Part shown: positions 1-8,147 of the stretch, in pieces
Numbering within the stretch: position 1 is the first letter of the stretch
Layout of the letters: each line of letters opens with the position of its first letter
NCBI GenBank assembly: GCA_030695785.1
Contig: JAUYPR010000047.1
Location: 1 to 14,184 of the forward strand
Reading direction: 5' to 3'
DNA from: a bacterium
Lineage (GTDB): Bacteria; Patescibacteriota; Microgenomatia; JAUYPR01
DNA length: 14,184 bases
Made by a program: the position numbers and the translations under genes
The notes under the pieces: generated by a model
Databases searched by the model: none
What the model was told of the DNA's origin: nothing
Seen by the model: only the letters and a program-made list of their open reading frames with translations

Positions 1-1086
1 GGAAATGGCACTGGATGGGCACGCGTGATGCCGTGTACGCCTGCACAAATCCAGGAAATAACTAAAAGCAGTACGGTGGAAAATAGTGGGACAAGTATGG
101 TCGGCGTCAATGTAGGAGGAGAGATAGAGAAGAAATGGAACGAATTTCCGTGGTTGGGTCCAGTCGTACGAGCCGAACGGTCGGCCGATCCCTATCCCCA
201 TGGAACGACCGGTCGTGTGGCAGATTTTACCGGAGGGTTTATTCATCAAAGCAGATACGGAACGTTTGAAACGCATGGGGATATTGCGAAAGTGTATGTC
301 CAGGAACGCGGTTCTGGCGGCTGGCTTGGTTTCCCGACGAGTAATGAGTTTCGTAATGCAGCCGGCCATGCGCAGAGTAACTTTGAGGGAGGATATATTA
401 CGTGGCAAGATTATGACCCAAGCCTTCACCGGGCTGGAGAGTATGTTGCGTTTGACTCCTCTGGCTGCCGATATCGAGATTGCGGAAATGATACTGCGAT
501 GTTCCGTGGATTCGTGAATTTTGCCGAATCTGTAACTGGAACGCAAGCAAATCTTGAGACACTCACTGATGCAGATGTAGATCTTCTTCATCGCGGTCTA
601 TCCGGAGGTATGATTGGGATTGATTTCATTGGTGGAACAGTTGTCAAGCTTGGTATAAAAGGAGTTGCACAGTCGGTCAAACTCTCCCTCATTGTCTCGA
701 AGGAATTGACCGTCGCACAAAGAAGCCTTGTGAATGTTCTCGAGAGAGTCCGCCTTGAAAAGGCAGTGGAGAAATTAGGCGGAAAGCTTGCATGGGAGTA
801 CTGGGACGATATAAGAGCGATGGCCCACCATTTTGAAAGACATGCAGCAGAATTTTGGCCAGGAATCACATTAGAGGAATATACTGCTATAGGCAAAGAG
901 GTACTCGAGAATGCCAAAAAGATGTATTCTAGCCTTGACTACCCCGGTCAATACATTGTGCGTGACAAGGCAAACAAGATTATAGTTTTCACAAATAAAT
1001 CGAAGGATAAAATTTATTCCATATTCAAAGAGAGCGAACAGTACATCGAGGATCAAATAAGAAAAGGAGTTATAATTGATGAGTAA
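1..1086 (+). CDS. LGFP-repeat secreted protein with C-terminal BECR-like RNase toxin domain (5' partial)
   Basis: The frame is open from base 1, so the N-terminus (probably signal peptide and more repeats) lies outside the window. The visible part has a partial repeat, then a clear LGFP-type repeat (about nt 210-415) with the signature GGWLGFPTSNEF followed by NFEGGYITW. LGFP modules are known from cell-wall-associated secreted proteins. A linker with a Gly-rich stretch (about nt 600-700) leads to a C-terminal domain of about 86 residues starting at nt 826 (HHFERHAAEFW, then LEEYTAIGKEVLENA, then QYIVRDKANKIIVFT). This His-helix-strand pattern resembles BECR-fold (barnase/EndoU/colicin E5-D/RelE) nuclease toxins; that assignment is by pattern only. 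A small display region plus a C-terminal toxin followed by a separate small gene is the polymorphic-toxin layout. The 3' half is more AT-rich than the repeat region, as is common for exchanged toxin tips. LGFP call firm; toxin fold moderate. Confidence 0.75.
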   Translation, partial: GNGTGWARVMPCTPAQIQEITKSSTVENSGTSMVGVNVGGEIEKKWNEFPWLGPVVRAERSADPYPHGTTGRVADFTGGFIHQSRYGTFETHGDIAKVYVQERGSGGWLGFPTSNEFRNAAGHAQSNFEGGYITWQDYDPSLHRAGEYVAFDSSGCRYRDCGNDTAMFRGFVNFAESVTGTQANLETLTDADVDLLHRGLSGGMIGIDFIGGTVVKLGIKGVAQSVKLSLIVSKELTVAQRSLVNVLERVRLEKAVEKLGGKLAWEYWDDIRAMAHHFERHAAEFWPGITLEEYTAIGKEVLENAKKMYSSLDYPGQYIVRDKANKIIVFTNKSKDKIYSIFKESEQYIEDQIRKGVIIDE

Positions 1087-1111
1087 TGGAAAACAACAAA
1101 AACTAAAATGA
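1065..1111 (+). promoter_or_regulatory. Shine-Dalgarno site and 10-codon minicistron bridging toxin stop and immunity start
   Basis: AGGAG at 1065-1069 lies 9 bases before an ATG at 1079, inside the last codons of the toxin gene. That ATG opens a 10-codon frame ending in TGA at 1109-1111, and this TGA overlaps the next gene's ATG (1108-1110) as ATGA. The downstream gene has no good ribosome site of its own, so it may be translated by re-initiation from the minicistron. The layout is seen in the sequence; the coupling is inferred. Confidence 0.4.
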
Positions 1112-1878
1112 AATCCAAGGATACATTAGAAATTTTGATAAATCTCTTTGAAAAGCAAAAGCCAACTATTGAGAAGATTCTCAAAAGACTCCTGAGGGAA
1201 AAGGGTATCGAAAAGTACGAAATTTTCCATTACATCGAGGAGGCAAGCGAAGTTCTTCCTGGTGAGATTTTTCCTGTATCGGGAAATATTTTGACTCGTG
1301 AAGGGAAAGTGTATAGTTTTTGGTTAGATTGGGATGAGAAAAAACAGGATTACTCACTTGGTGATGTTACATTGCCCGATGGTACGGTTGATCATTACTG
1401 GAGTGAGGAGGTGGATCCTTTTGACCATAAAGCCACTCAAAAAAATCCTCAGTATCAACTCGCCAGAAAAAAACTGGGGCTTCCCTTTGATTTCCCCATC
1501 ATTGAGACAGAAAAAGAAGACTTAACCACAGTATTGCATCAACATCAAAAGCGCTATACTTCTCCACCTGCTATGCTGAGTGGATTAGATAAAGATCTTC
1601 CAGGTGCACTCGCAGAAGTCAAGAAATGGGAGTCGGTGATCTTGCATTGGGTGAAAGCATATATAGATGATATGGTTACTTTCGATGAGATTGAAATACA
1701 TAATGCGCGCCAAACGATGACTGCATTAGTATATAGAATTAATGGCTTCCAGAACAGAACTGAGGACTCAGCGTACGATCCGTACATTGACTATGTTTTT
1801 TCCGTATCAGTACTTTTATCCCAACTGGTTATCGTGGATGCTTTAGAAGAAAAGGCTAAGAAGTATATTGTCCGCTGA
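1108..1878 (+). CDS. Hypothetical protein, candidate immunity protein for the upstream toxin
   Basis: A 256-residue protein with no signal peptide or membrane segment, so cytosolic. I do not recognise the family. It appears to have two parts: an N-terminal half with helices and a strand-rich stretch (VYSFWLDWDEKKQDYSLGD around residue 68), and a helical C-terminal half (ALAEVKKWESVILHWVKAYI, then helices to the end). It starts 21 bases after the toxin stop codon, in the same frame, and shares that gene's AT-rich composition. A small cytosolic acidic protein directly behind a toxin domain is the usual position of an immunity protein; the function is inferred from position alone. At 256 residues it is large for an immunity protein, so it may carry an additional domain. 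The start is the first ATG after the toxin stop. Confidence 0.7.
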   Translation: MKSKDTLEILINLFEKQKPTIEKILKRLLREKGIEKYEIFHYIEEASEVLPGEIFPVSGNILTREGKVYSFWLDWDEKKQDYSLGDVTLPDGTVDHYWSEEVDPFDHKATQKNPQYQLARKKLGLPFDFPIIETEKEDLTTVLHQHQKRYTSPPAMLSGLDKDLPGALAEVKKWESVILHWVKAYIDDMVTFDEIEIHNARQTMTALVYRINGFQNRTEDSAYDPYIDYVFSVSVLLSQLVIVDALEEKAKKYIVR

Positions 1879-1883
1879 CCAAG

Positions 1884-1914
1884 GGTGACGCCACCTCAGA
1901 GGTGTCTTTCTGTT
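1884..1914 (+). terminator. Weak hairpin after the immunity gene
   Basis: CACCT (1892-1896), a CAG loop and AGGTG (1900-1904) form a 5-bp stem followed by the T-rich run TCTTTCTGTT. It sits 14 bases after the stop at 1878. An alternative hairpin, GGTG (1884-1887) with CACC (1892-1895), would compete for the same bases. The stem is short, so termination may be partial. Confidence 0.35.
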
Positions 1915-1915
1915 G

Positions 1916-1921
1916 TATAAT
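1916..1921 (+). promoter_or_regulatory. -10 box (TATAAT) for the 1932-3485 gene
   Basis: A perfect TATAAT lies between the hairpin and the next gene. No convincing -35 box is visible at 16-18 bases upstream, where the hairpin sits. The GTG start at 1932 is 10 bases downstream of the box, implying a leader of only a few bases; the ATG at 1953 would give a leader of about 25 bases. Confidence 0.5.
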
Positions 1922-1931
1922 ATATTGACAT

Positions 1932-3485
1932 GTGGGAGAATATGGTGGTCCAATGGCGGAAGACATGAACACAGAACACCAACCACCAAGGAAAGACACG
2001 CGGCGCGTCGCCATTGGGAAAGGGGTCGGCACCCTGACGACACTTTTGACGCGTGGACTCTCCAAAGAACGTGCAGTTCCTCACCTTGACCTCTCCAAAA
2101 CCCTGAATGCCCTTGTGTTTGCCCAAGAACTCCCCGGTCCAGATTTTGTGATCCCGAACGGCCGCTTCTATACCCAGCGCGGGGATGCCAAACAACCTGG
2201 TTCTGGCTTTGCGGTGGTAGATGACGACCGTGCACCTATGTGGACGATTTTCCAGCAAAACGGCGGAGTGGACGTCTGGGGGTACCCGATCTCGGGCCTG
2301 TTTACCGATGAGGTTGGTCGCGTCTGCCAAGTCTTCCAGCGCGGGCGGTTTCAGGTTCGCTCTGACGCAAGAGGAACACGCATCCAGAGTGTGGAGTGGA
2401 ATAACTCGACAGATATCCTCCGCGACAAGGGTGTGAACCTAGATAACCCGGTTGACCTCATCCCGCCGCCAGTCAATGGTATAGTTGTCCCGATTCTCTG
2501 GGGACATGATCGTAACGGCGGACTGCCGGGAACCGTGGAAACAACGTGGATCACCGCAGTCTTTGGGAAGATCCCGCAGTATCCCCAGTTGCGCGAGAAA
2601 TACTTTGCCAACCCGCAATGGTTTGAGCAGTATGGCTTACCCATTGGGGTGAAAGACTACGGCCCACTCGTCGTGGTGTTGACCCAGCGGTCGTTCCTCC
2701 AGCTTTGGAAAGGCCCCACGCCCTGGACGAATAACCAGCCCATGCAGACCATTGTGGGGTTGGGTGGAGAGTTAGAGATCAAGTATGGGTTGGTGCCAAA
2801 AGAAGCAATGCGAGCAGTAGAGCCGCCGGCCATTGGGGGCGGGTCGGAGAGAGGCAACGGAGACCCGTTGACCCGAGAACCTTGGATCAAATATGGCGCC
2901 CCCACCCTCGAGCAGCGGCCGCTGGTGCCGCGGAAAATAGCCGTGTTTTCTGCAGACGGGTCGTTTTCACATTGGATTGTTGATGAGCGTTTTCTTCCAG
3001 AAAACCGCATCGACCGGTCAGAATTGCGCGGCGGCATTGTTGGATCGGAGAAATTTATCCACCGAGTCGAGGAACTGTTCGTTGAAAAGCGGCGCATTGA
3101 CCCAACTGGCTACGCTGAATTGATCCGCGAGGTGGATCATGTGTATGAAAGTCCGACCATGAATCCTTCCCTTGCTTCAATCAGTTGGCAGAATCGAACC
3201 ATCATCGCTGGCTCTCGGATTTTCTTCAGAATCGAAACTTTTCCAGGAGAAGCGAATGAGTACGCACAGATGAAAATCGAGCATGAGAAAACTCACATTA
3301 TTGACCGCAATAGAAATCCGAATATTCCAAGGCGAGAAACGGAGATTAACGCTTATCGATCTGAGGTTTTACTCGGGGAGCGCGTTGGGTATACGTCGTA
3401 TCTGGCGCGATCGGCCAAATTAAACCTGGAACAAATACTTGCGGATCCAAATTACAATTTTGGAACTGGACTCGTTGACTTTTGA
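1932..3485 (+). CDS. LGFP-like repeat protein with C-terminal HEXXH zinc-metalloprotease-like domain
   Basis: 517 residues from GTG at 1932; ATG at 1953 (MAEDMNTEHQ) is an equally possible start. Near the N-terminus TRRVAIGKGVGTLTTLL looks like a poor twin-arginine signal, so export is possible but unproven. Residues about 70-150 carry a module of the GYPIS type (FQQNGGVDVWGYPISGLF, then QVFQRGRFQV), and residues about 210-280 a second one (FEQYGLPIGVKDYG, then TQRSFLQLWKGPTPW). These are related in pattern to the LGFP repeat of the first gene in this window. After a Gly/Pro linker (around residue 300) the C-terminal domain contains HEKTH at residues 451-455, followed by RRETEINAYRSE with Glu at 469 and 471 as possible third zinc ligand. 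HEXXH plus a downstream Glu is the zincin signature. The most likely role is a secreted or delivered protease effector. No obvious immunity gene follows, as the next gene has its own promoter and a signal peptide. Confidence 0.75.
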   Translation: MGEYGGPMAEDMNTEHQPPRKDTRRVAIGKGVGTLTTLLTRGLSKERAVPHLDLSKTLNALVFAQELPGPDFVIPNGRFYTQRGDAKQPGSGFAVVDDDRAPMWTIFQQNGGVDVWGYPISGLFTDEVGRVCQVFQRGRFQVRSDARGTRIQSVEWNNSTDILRDKGVNLDNPVDLIPPPVNGIVVPILWGHDRNGGLPGTVETTWITAVFGKIPQYPQLREKYFANPQWFEQYGLPIGVKDYGPLVVVLTQRSFLQLWKGPTPWTNNQPMQTIVGLGGELEIKYGLVPKEAMRAVEPPAIGGGSERGNGDPLTREPWIKYGAPTLEQRPLVPRKIAVFSADGSFSHWIVDERFLPENRIDRSELRGGIVGSEKFIHRVEELFVEKRRIDPTGYAELIREVDHVYESPTMNPSLASISWQNRTIIAGSRIFFRIETFPGEANEYAQMKIEHEKTHIIDRNRNPNIPRRETEINAYRSEVLLGERVGYTSYLARSAKLNLEQILADPNYNFGTGLVDF

Positions 3486-3514
3486 TTGACGTTCGTCCTT
3501 GAGTTTATTATGAT
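3486..3514 (+). promoter_or_regulatory. Promoter TTGACG-17-TATGAT giving a leaderless start at 3521
   Basis: TTGACG (3486-3491) and TATGAT (3509-3514) are separated by 17 bases, a near-consensus sigma-70-type promoter. Only 6 bases separate the -10 box from the ATG at 3521, so transcription would start at or next to the start codon. No ribosome-binding site fits in between, so the message is predicted to be leaderless. Confidence 0.6.
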
Positions 3515-3520
3515 GTAGAT

Positions 3521-6500
3521 ATGCCCTTTATCCTACGCTTCCTAAATCAAGCAACCATCGGTATCCTATTTTCTCTTCTTCTGCTTGTGTTCCGCTCCGC
3601 TCCTGTTTCTGCCGGCGTCTACGAAGACACCGCGACATACGGTTCCTACCAAGACTTTGGCTTTTGCAGTGGAACTGCAGCCCAGGGTGTTTTTGCACGG
3701 CTAAAGGGAACGAACCAGCTTATTGCGGGTGTTACGATCAAGTCAGAGAAAGTGGGGAATCCGCAAGTCAAGTGCACTTCAGCAAGCGGGTTTGCCACCT
3801 CAACCGGAAGTTGCGTGACTGGGAGTGATGGTGGATGCACGATTGAGCCGATCAACTGTGGAAGTATCACCGGAAGCCAATTTCATTACTCGGGGACAAA
3901 ACAAGGCTATTCTTGTCTTGGAGATAACCCTGAAGCGAACAAAGTCACGGTGAACAACTCTGACAACAGTGTCGCGATCGTTGATTGTGATCCTGACTAC
4001 ACCATCCAATTCCCCCTCTGTACCGTTCAAATTAAAGACCCGACCACCGGAGCAGTGAAGACCTCGGCAGGGTTGGGTGAGACGGTACGGATTGAGGCAA
4101 AGATCCGCGACCGTGATACTGGTGCAGATGTCACCCCCATGACCATCAAAGTCCGTGGAGATATCGAAGGGGGACAGACGTGGTTTGCGGAAGAAAGCCC
4201 ACAGAACCCTGCAACACTCACCAAAACCGTCACGTCCGCCGGAACCTACACCGTCAGTCTCACCTCCCCCCAAAAACCCATTGGCACCATCAACTACCAG
4301 GCCGCCTCATGTACCGCCACCCTCGAGGTCACAGGGACTCAGACCAAGTGTGTGCGGGATGGAGTGGAGTATACGGCTGGACAGACCGTGACGGAAACAG
4401 GCACGGGCAATCAGTGTACACGGACCAGAACCTGCCAAGCAGATGGCACCTGGCAGAACACGAGCTGGACCCCCACCAGTTCCTGTCCTGCAGCAACGTG
4501 TGCAGATGGCTCAGTGGCGAGTCAAACCACTAGCTGTGACGCTGCCGGTGGACAGGTGTGTACCTCTGGTTGTCCAGCGAATCCACCTCCAATTACAACT
4601 CCAATCTGCACCATCACCCCTGCATCGGTCGCAGACAAATCCAGGTGTGGAGCGACGTGTCAGGGCTTGGGTGATTCCTGTTACTGCGTCCAATTCAACA
4701 CCACGTATGGCGGGTTCTCCACTGCACCCACAGGGAGAAACTGGGACTTTGGCGCGAATGTTTCTGGGGGAACGACGGATGCGAATTCTCCGAATGATGC
4801 AAGTGGCACCTACCGGGGGTATCAAACCGACCCGACCACCCAAAACCGCACCATCACCTCCACGTACACCGGAGGGAATCCGAGTTCCCTGTCCTGTTCA
4901 ACCAACGTCAGTATCCCTCCCACCGGCTCCCAGCCGCCACCGAGTACGCCACCTTCATCATTGACCTGCCTTCAGCCAGGAGGGAGTGGACAGGGATATT
5001 GGCATGCGGATTGTGTCTGTTCTGGCGACTCCTGCAATTCCTGCAGAAGTAGTGTGGGCGCAACAGGGATTACTGGAACCAAGAAGCCGCGGAATATCTT
5101 TGACCAATCCATGAACCTCGGGAATACCTGCTACCAAGATGCGGTCGTGACCGGTGGACCGCAAACGTTGCATGTCGCGTTTACCATGAATCCCTCTGGC
5201 ACCACCCCTCCCGCATCTCCAAACCCGACCAGAGGGACGGCACAAACCGTGGGGCAGTATGCCATTGGGGCGTGGGGGTGTGATGACACGGATCCATCCG
5301 TGGACATTGTGTGGGGATACAACGAAGGGGGTGGGTGGAACAGCAATGACCCATCCCGCCACCCTGGGACGTGTTTGGGGATCGTGGGTGGTTTTTTGAG
5401 CAACATTGCTCCTGGCGGTGGATTCTTGGGTGCAGCAGATATCTCAGTGGAGCGCCACCATGCCTATGACCTGCGGGTCACGCCGGCGAATGGGAAATAC
5501 CGGAAGATGACCCAAGCTGCGGCATCGACCCAGTGGCCAGGATGCGTGGATGAAGGCCCGGGTATTTGTACGACCAATACCATCAACAGCTACCCCAATT
5601 ATCAATGGCCCCTGAGTGCAACCCCAAACCCCGCGACCAATGGCGGCGGGTGGACACTATCGAAAGTCTTTGACCCATCTTCATGGCAGGATCCGCGCAC
5701 CTCCACCCTCTGGTATCAGCGTCATCTCCAGTTCAATGGAAATGGGAATACCCTGTTTCTCGACACCTGGTGGAAGTATCTCGAGCCAAGCTGTGGGGCG
5801 TGGACCACGACGTTTAATCAGAGTGTGCTGACGGATGGGCAACTGGCCTTTGACACCGACTCACTCGACATCCAAAACCTGAAGGCCTTTCAGCGATCCT
5901 CGGGATCAAATTGGACCGAGATCCCATCCTCCCAATTCTCGTTTGTGGTGGAGACGATTGACGTGGACGGGAAGCCCAAGACCGGGAAGCTCCGGGTGCA
6001 GAATATCGACTTTCCCCTAAGTTCCTCGCCCAATACCTGGGATGTGAAGTTTACTGGGGACTACTTTGACGGCGTGGCGCAACAGACGTATGAGACATTC
6101 CCCAACTGCCAGCTCTCGAATGTGAAAGCCTGGTTCCAGGGGAAAGACGGGAGCATCCATGCAGGGGGCATTATCACCAATGCCGTGCCAGTCGGGCAAA
6201 AGGTGTTGACCGACCTTGTCCCTGCCAGTTCCGGCGCAGGGGTGCTGGCATGTACGACCCTGCAGTCCGTGACCCAACAAGCGGCGGCAACCCGCGCCAT
6301 CACCAACTATGCTCCAGCACCCTGGCCCGTGATGAACGTCCCTCAGCTCGAAGCACGCGGGACCACGGTCGCCAGTTTCACCGACCTTCCATCCCCACTC
6401 CAGCATGGCGGGGTGTATATCCTGAACGGGAACCAAACACTCGGGGCAAAAACATTCTCTGTCAGCGGTGCAACGGGAAGTATCCCCAACCTGAGCCTGA

Positions 6501-6877
6501 TCCGCGTCAAGGGCGACCTGGCCATCACCGGGGATGTTACCTTGATCAACCCGTTGAGGACGGGTGTCATCTTCCTGGTTTCCGGCAAGATCACGGTTGG
6601 GACCGGGGTGACGACATTGCGGGGGCTCTTGATCTCCGAATCGCTTAGTCCCGGAGCAATTTCCACCGCACCTTCCGGCTTTGGTGGGCAAGCATTGACG
6701 GCGGACGGGATGTGGTATTCAAGGGGATCGATGCAGCTCTACCGCTTCCGTGACCCGACGCAAGGGGCAACAGAAGAGGTGCGATACCAACCCCAATACC
6801 TGTTCGCCCCTATGGTGTTCCCTGAACTTGCGAAACCCTCGGTGCAGTGGAAAGAAATTGAGCCGAAGGCACCGTAG
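3521..6877 (+). CDS. Large secreted cysteine-rich surface protein, putative pilus-associated adhesin
   Basis: 1118 residues with a typical signal peptide: positive start, hydrophobic core IGILFSLLLLVF, and a signal-peptidase site after APVSA (residue 31). The mature part has about 36 cysteines, many in short-spaced clusters in the middle (for example CGATCQGLGDSCYC and CVCSGDSCNSC), plus Thr/Ser/Pro-rich linkers (around residues 350-360 and 465-480). This suggests an extracellular disulfide-bonded, multi-domain protein. The last 160 residues (GGVYILNGNQTL, VKGDLAITGDV, FLVSGKITVG, LRGLLISE) resemble the beta-helical repeats seen in PilX-like pilus accessory proteins; this is pattern recognition only. 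There is no C-terminal membrane anchor or LPXTG motif. It precedes a protein mannosyltransferase and pilMNO, so a role as pilus tip, adhesin or glycosylated surface protein is inferred. Ser/Thr-rich linkers would be suitable O-mannosylation targets. Confidence 0.75.
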   Translation: MPFILRFLNQATIGILFSLLLLVFRSAPVSAGVYEDTATYGSYQDFGFCSGTAAQGVFARLKGTNQLIAGVTIKSEKVGNPQVKCTSASGFATSTGSCVTGSDGGCTIEPINCGSITGSQFHYSGTKQGYSCLGDNPEANKVTVNNSDNSVAIVDCDPDYTIQFPLCTVQIKDPTTGAVKTSAGLGETVRIEAKIRDRDTGADVTPMTIKVRGDIEGGQTWFAEESPQNPATLTKTVTSAGTYTVSLTSPQKPIGTINYQAASCTATLEVTGTQTKCVRDGVEYTAGQTVTETGTGNQCTRTRTCQADGTWQNTSWTPTSSCPAATCADGSVASQTTSCDAAGGQVCTSGCPANPPPITTPICTITPASVADKSRCGATCQGLGDSCYCVQFNTTYGGFSTAPTGRNWDFGANVSGGTTDANSPNDASGTYRGYQTDPTTQNRTITSTYTGGNPSSLSCSTNVSIPPTGSQPPPSTPPSSLTCLQPGGSGQGYWHADCVCSGDSCNSCRSSVGATGITGTKKPRNIFDQSMNLGNTCYQDAVVTGGPQTLHVAFTMNPSGTTPPASPNPTRGTAQTVGQYAIGAWGCDDTDPSVDIVWGYNEGGGWNSNDPSRHPGTCLGIVGGFLSNIAPGGGFLGAADISVERHHAYDLRVTPANGKYRKMTQAAASTQWPGCVDEGPGICTTNTINSYPNYQWPLSATPNPATNGGGWTLSKVFDPSSWQDPRTSTLWYQRHLQFNGNGNTLFLDTWWKYLEPSCGAWTTTFNQSVLTDGQLAFDTDSLDIQNLKAFQRSSGSNWTEIPSSQFSFVVETIDVDGKPKTGKLRVQNIDFPLSSSPNTWDVKFTGDYFDGVAQQTYETFPNCQLSNVKAWFQGKDGSIHAGGIITNAVPVGQKVLTDLVPASSGAGVLACTTLQSVTQQAAATRAITNYAPAPWPVMNVPQLEARGTTVASFTDLPSPLQHGGVYILNGNQTLGAKTFSVSGATGSIPNLSLIRVKGDLAITGDVTLINPLRTGVIFLVSGKITVGTGVTTLRGLLISESLSPGAISTAPSGFGGQALTADGMWYSRGSMQLYRFRDPTQGATEEVRYQPQYLFAPMVFPELAKPSVQWKEIEPKAP

Positions 6878-6905
6878 CCAGATCAATAAGGATTTTAATT
6901 GTCAA

Positions 6906-6911
6906 TATAAT
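6906..6911 (+). promoter_or_regulatory. -10 box (TATAAT) before the mannosyltransferase gene
   Basis: TATAAT lies in an AT-rich 52-base gap between the two genes, 18 bases before the GTG start at 6930. No good -35 box is seen 16-18 bases upstream, so this is a partial promoter call. Confidence 0.35.
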
Positions 6912-6929
6912 TGTAAACTCATTTGACCA

Positions 6930-8147
6930 GTGTGGAAAACAATTGCCGTTATTATCCTCTTGACGACCTCGTTTTTGATCCGTGCCGCCCGTATTGATTA
7001 TCCGTCCACATATGTGTTTGATGAGGTATACCACGCCTGGACTGCCCGTGCGTATAGCCTGAATGATCCCCGGGGCTACGAATGGTGGCATACTTCCTCC
7101 AAACAAGGCACGGCGTATGAATGGCTGCACCCGCCCATCGCAAAGTTGTTCCAGGCTTCTGCAATCCGTATATTCGGCGACACGTCTTTTTCCTGGAGAA
7201 TCTGGAGCGTGGTGTTTGGGACAGCGGCAGTCGGCGCCACATTTCTCCTCACGCGAGTATTATTCAAGCGGTTTGACACAGCGTTTTTGGCCGCTCTTTT
7301 CGTCGCGTTTGACCCACTGGTCTTTGTCCAGTCGCGCATTGCCATGAATGATATCTTTGTCACGACGTTTCTTTTAGCAAGTGCTTGGGCATGGTGGAAG
7401 TGGACCGAGTCAAACTCGGTTAAGTGGATGCTTCTCTCTGCAGTGTTGATCGGTCTGGCTGTCTCAACCAAATGGTCTGCCCTCTACGGGTGGGGTGTAT
7501 TGATTCTTCTGACGATGGTGCGATTGTTTATCTTTCGTTCTTCCCTTTTCAAGATTCTCGCTTTTACACTCACACTCGTTTTGGTGCCTTTGCTTATCTA
7601 CGTGATCTCCTTTAGCCAATTCTGGCTGCAGGGACATTCCATCAAGCAGTTTATCGAACTGCACCAACAAATCTGGTGGTACCAAACAAACCTCAAAGCC
7701 ACGCATCCCTATCAATCAGCCGCATGGATGTGGCCATTTGCCATGCGGCCGGTTTGGTATTTTGTCGAATACGGTAAAGACACGGTTGCAAATATCTATG
7801 CCGCCGGGAATGTTTTGACGTGGCTTCTCGGGCTGATGACAATTGTTTGGGCGCTTGTGTTGTTCGTTGTAAAGAAAGGCTCCTTTTCATTGGTTTTCGT
7901 CCTTGTTCTGTATACGTCCGCCTGGATGCCGTGGTTGCTATCCCCGCGCATCTTGTTTCTGTATCACTACCTGCCGGCAATCCCGTTCCTGATGATTCTG
8001 CTTGCGCATTTTTTCACCAAGACAACGTCCCGGTCTGTATGCATCAGTCTTGCGGTTGTCCACGTGATCATTTTCCTTCTCCTCTATCCTCGGCTTGCCG
8101 GCCTGCACATATCGACAACGATAAATTTGTGGTACACTTTTTTCTAA
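6930..8147 (+). CDS. Protein O-mannosyltransferase (PMT/GT39 family) membrane protein
   Basis: 405 residues with about ten hydrophobic membrane segments, starting with IAVIILLTTSFLIRAA. The family transfers mannose from a polyprenyl/dolichyl phosphate carrier to Ser/Thr of proteins emerging from the Sec translocon. Supporting motifs: the acidic pair in the first external loop (YVFDEVYHA, residues about 28-36), HPPIAK (about residue 69), SRIAMNDIF (about 134), VSTKWSALYG, and the C-terminal HPYQSAAWMWPFAMRPVWY block typical of the PMT C-terminal four-helix domain. It is somewhat shorter than actinobacterial Pmt proteins. Start GTG at 6930 places MWK directly before the first membrane segment. 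The stop codon TAA overlaps the pilM ATG by one base (TAATG), so the two genes are probably co-transcribed even though pilM may also have its own promoter. Neighbouring large secreted protein and pilus genes are the likely substrates; that is inference. Confidence 0.88.
   Translation: MWKTIAVIILLTTSFLIRAARIDYPSTYVFDEVYHAWTARAYSLNDPRGYEWWHTSSKQGTAYEWLHPPIAKLFQASAIRIFGDTSFSWRIWSVVFGTAAVGATFLLTRVLFKRFDTAFLAALFVAFDPLVFVQSRIAMNDIFVTTFLLASAWAWWKWTESNSVKWMLLSAVLIGLAVSTKWSALYGWGVLILLTMVRLFIFRSSLFKILAFTLTLVLVPLLIYVISFSQFWLQGHSIKQFIELHQQIWWYQTNLKATHPYQSAAWMWPFAMRPVWYFVEYGKDTVANIYAAGNVLTWLLGLMTIVWALVLFVVKKGSFSLVFVLVLYTSAWMPWLLSPRILFLYHYLPAIPFLMILLAHFFTKTTSRSVCISLAVVHVIIFLLLYPRLAGLHISTTINLWYTFF
8130..8138 (+). 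promoter_or_regulatory. Extended -10 (TGGTACACT) before pilM
   Basis: An extended -10 element TGG-TACACT within the 3' end of the mannosyltransferase gene lies 8 bases before the pilM ATG. A weak -35-like TCGACA (8112-8117) sits at a short 15-base spacing. Initiation here would give a leaderless pilM message. The same TACACT box occurs before the dop-like gene. Confidence 0.4.

Noticed and set aside
1843..2330. Antisense frames of 130-144 codons opposite the second effector gene
   Set aside because: They lack recognisable features and are shadows of a GC-biased coding strand that has clear repeat motifs.
7820..8146. N-terminal extension of the pilM reading frame
   Set aside because: It lies inside the mannosyltransferase gene and has no protein-like character; the conserved PilM start MPTHIGLDIGS is at 8147.
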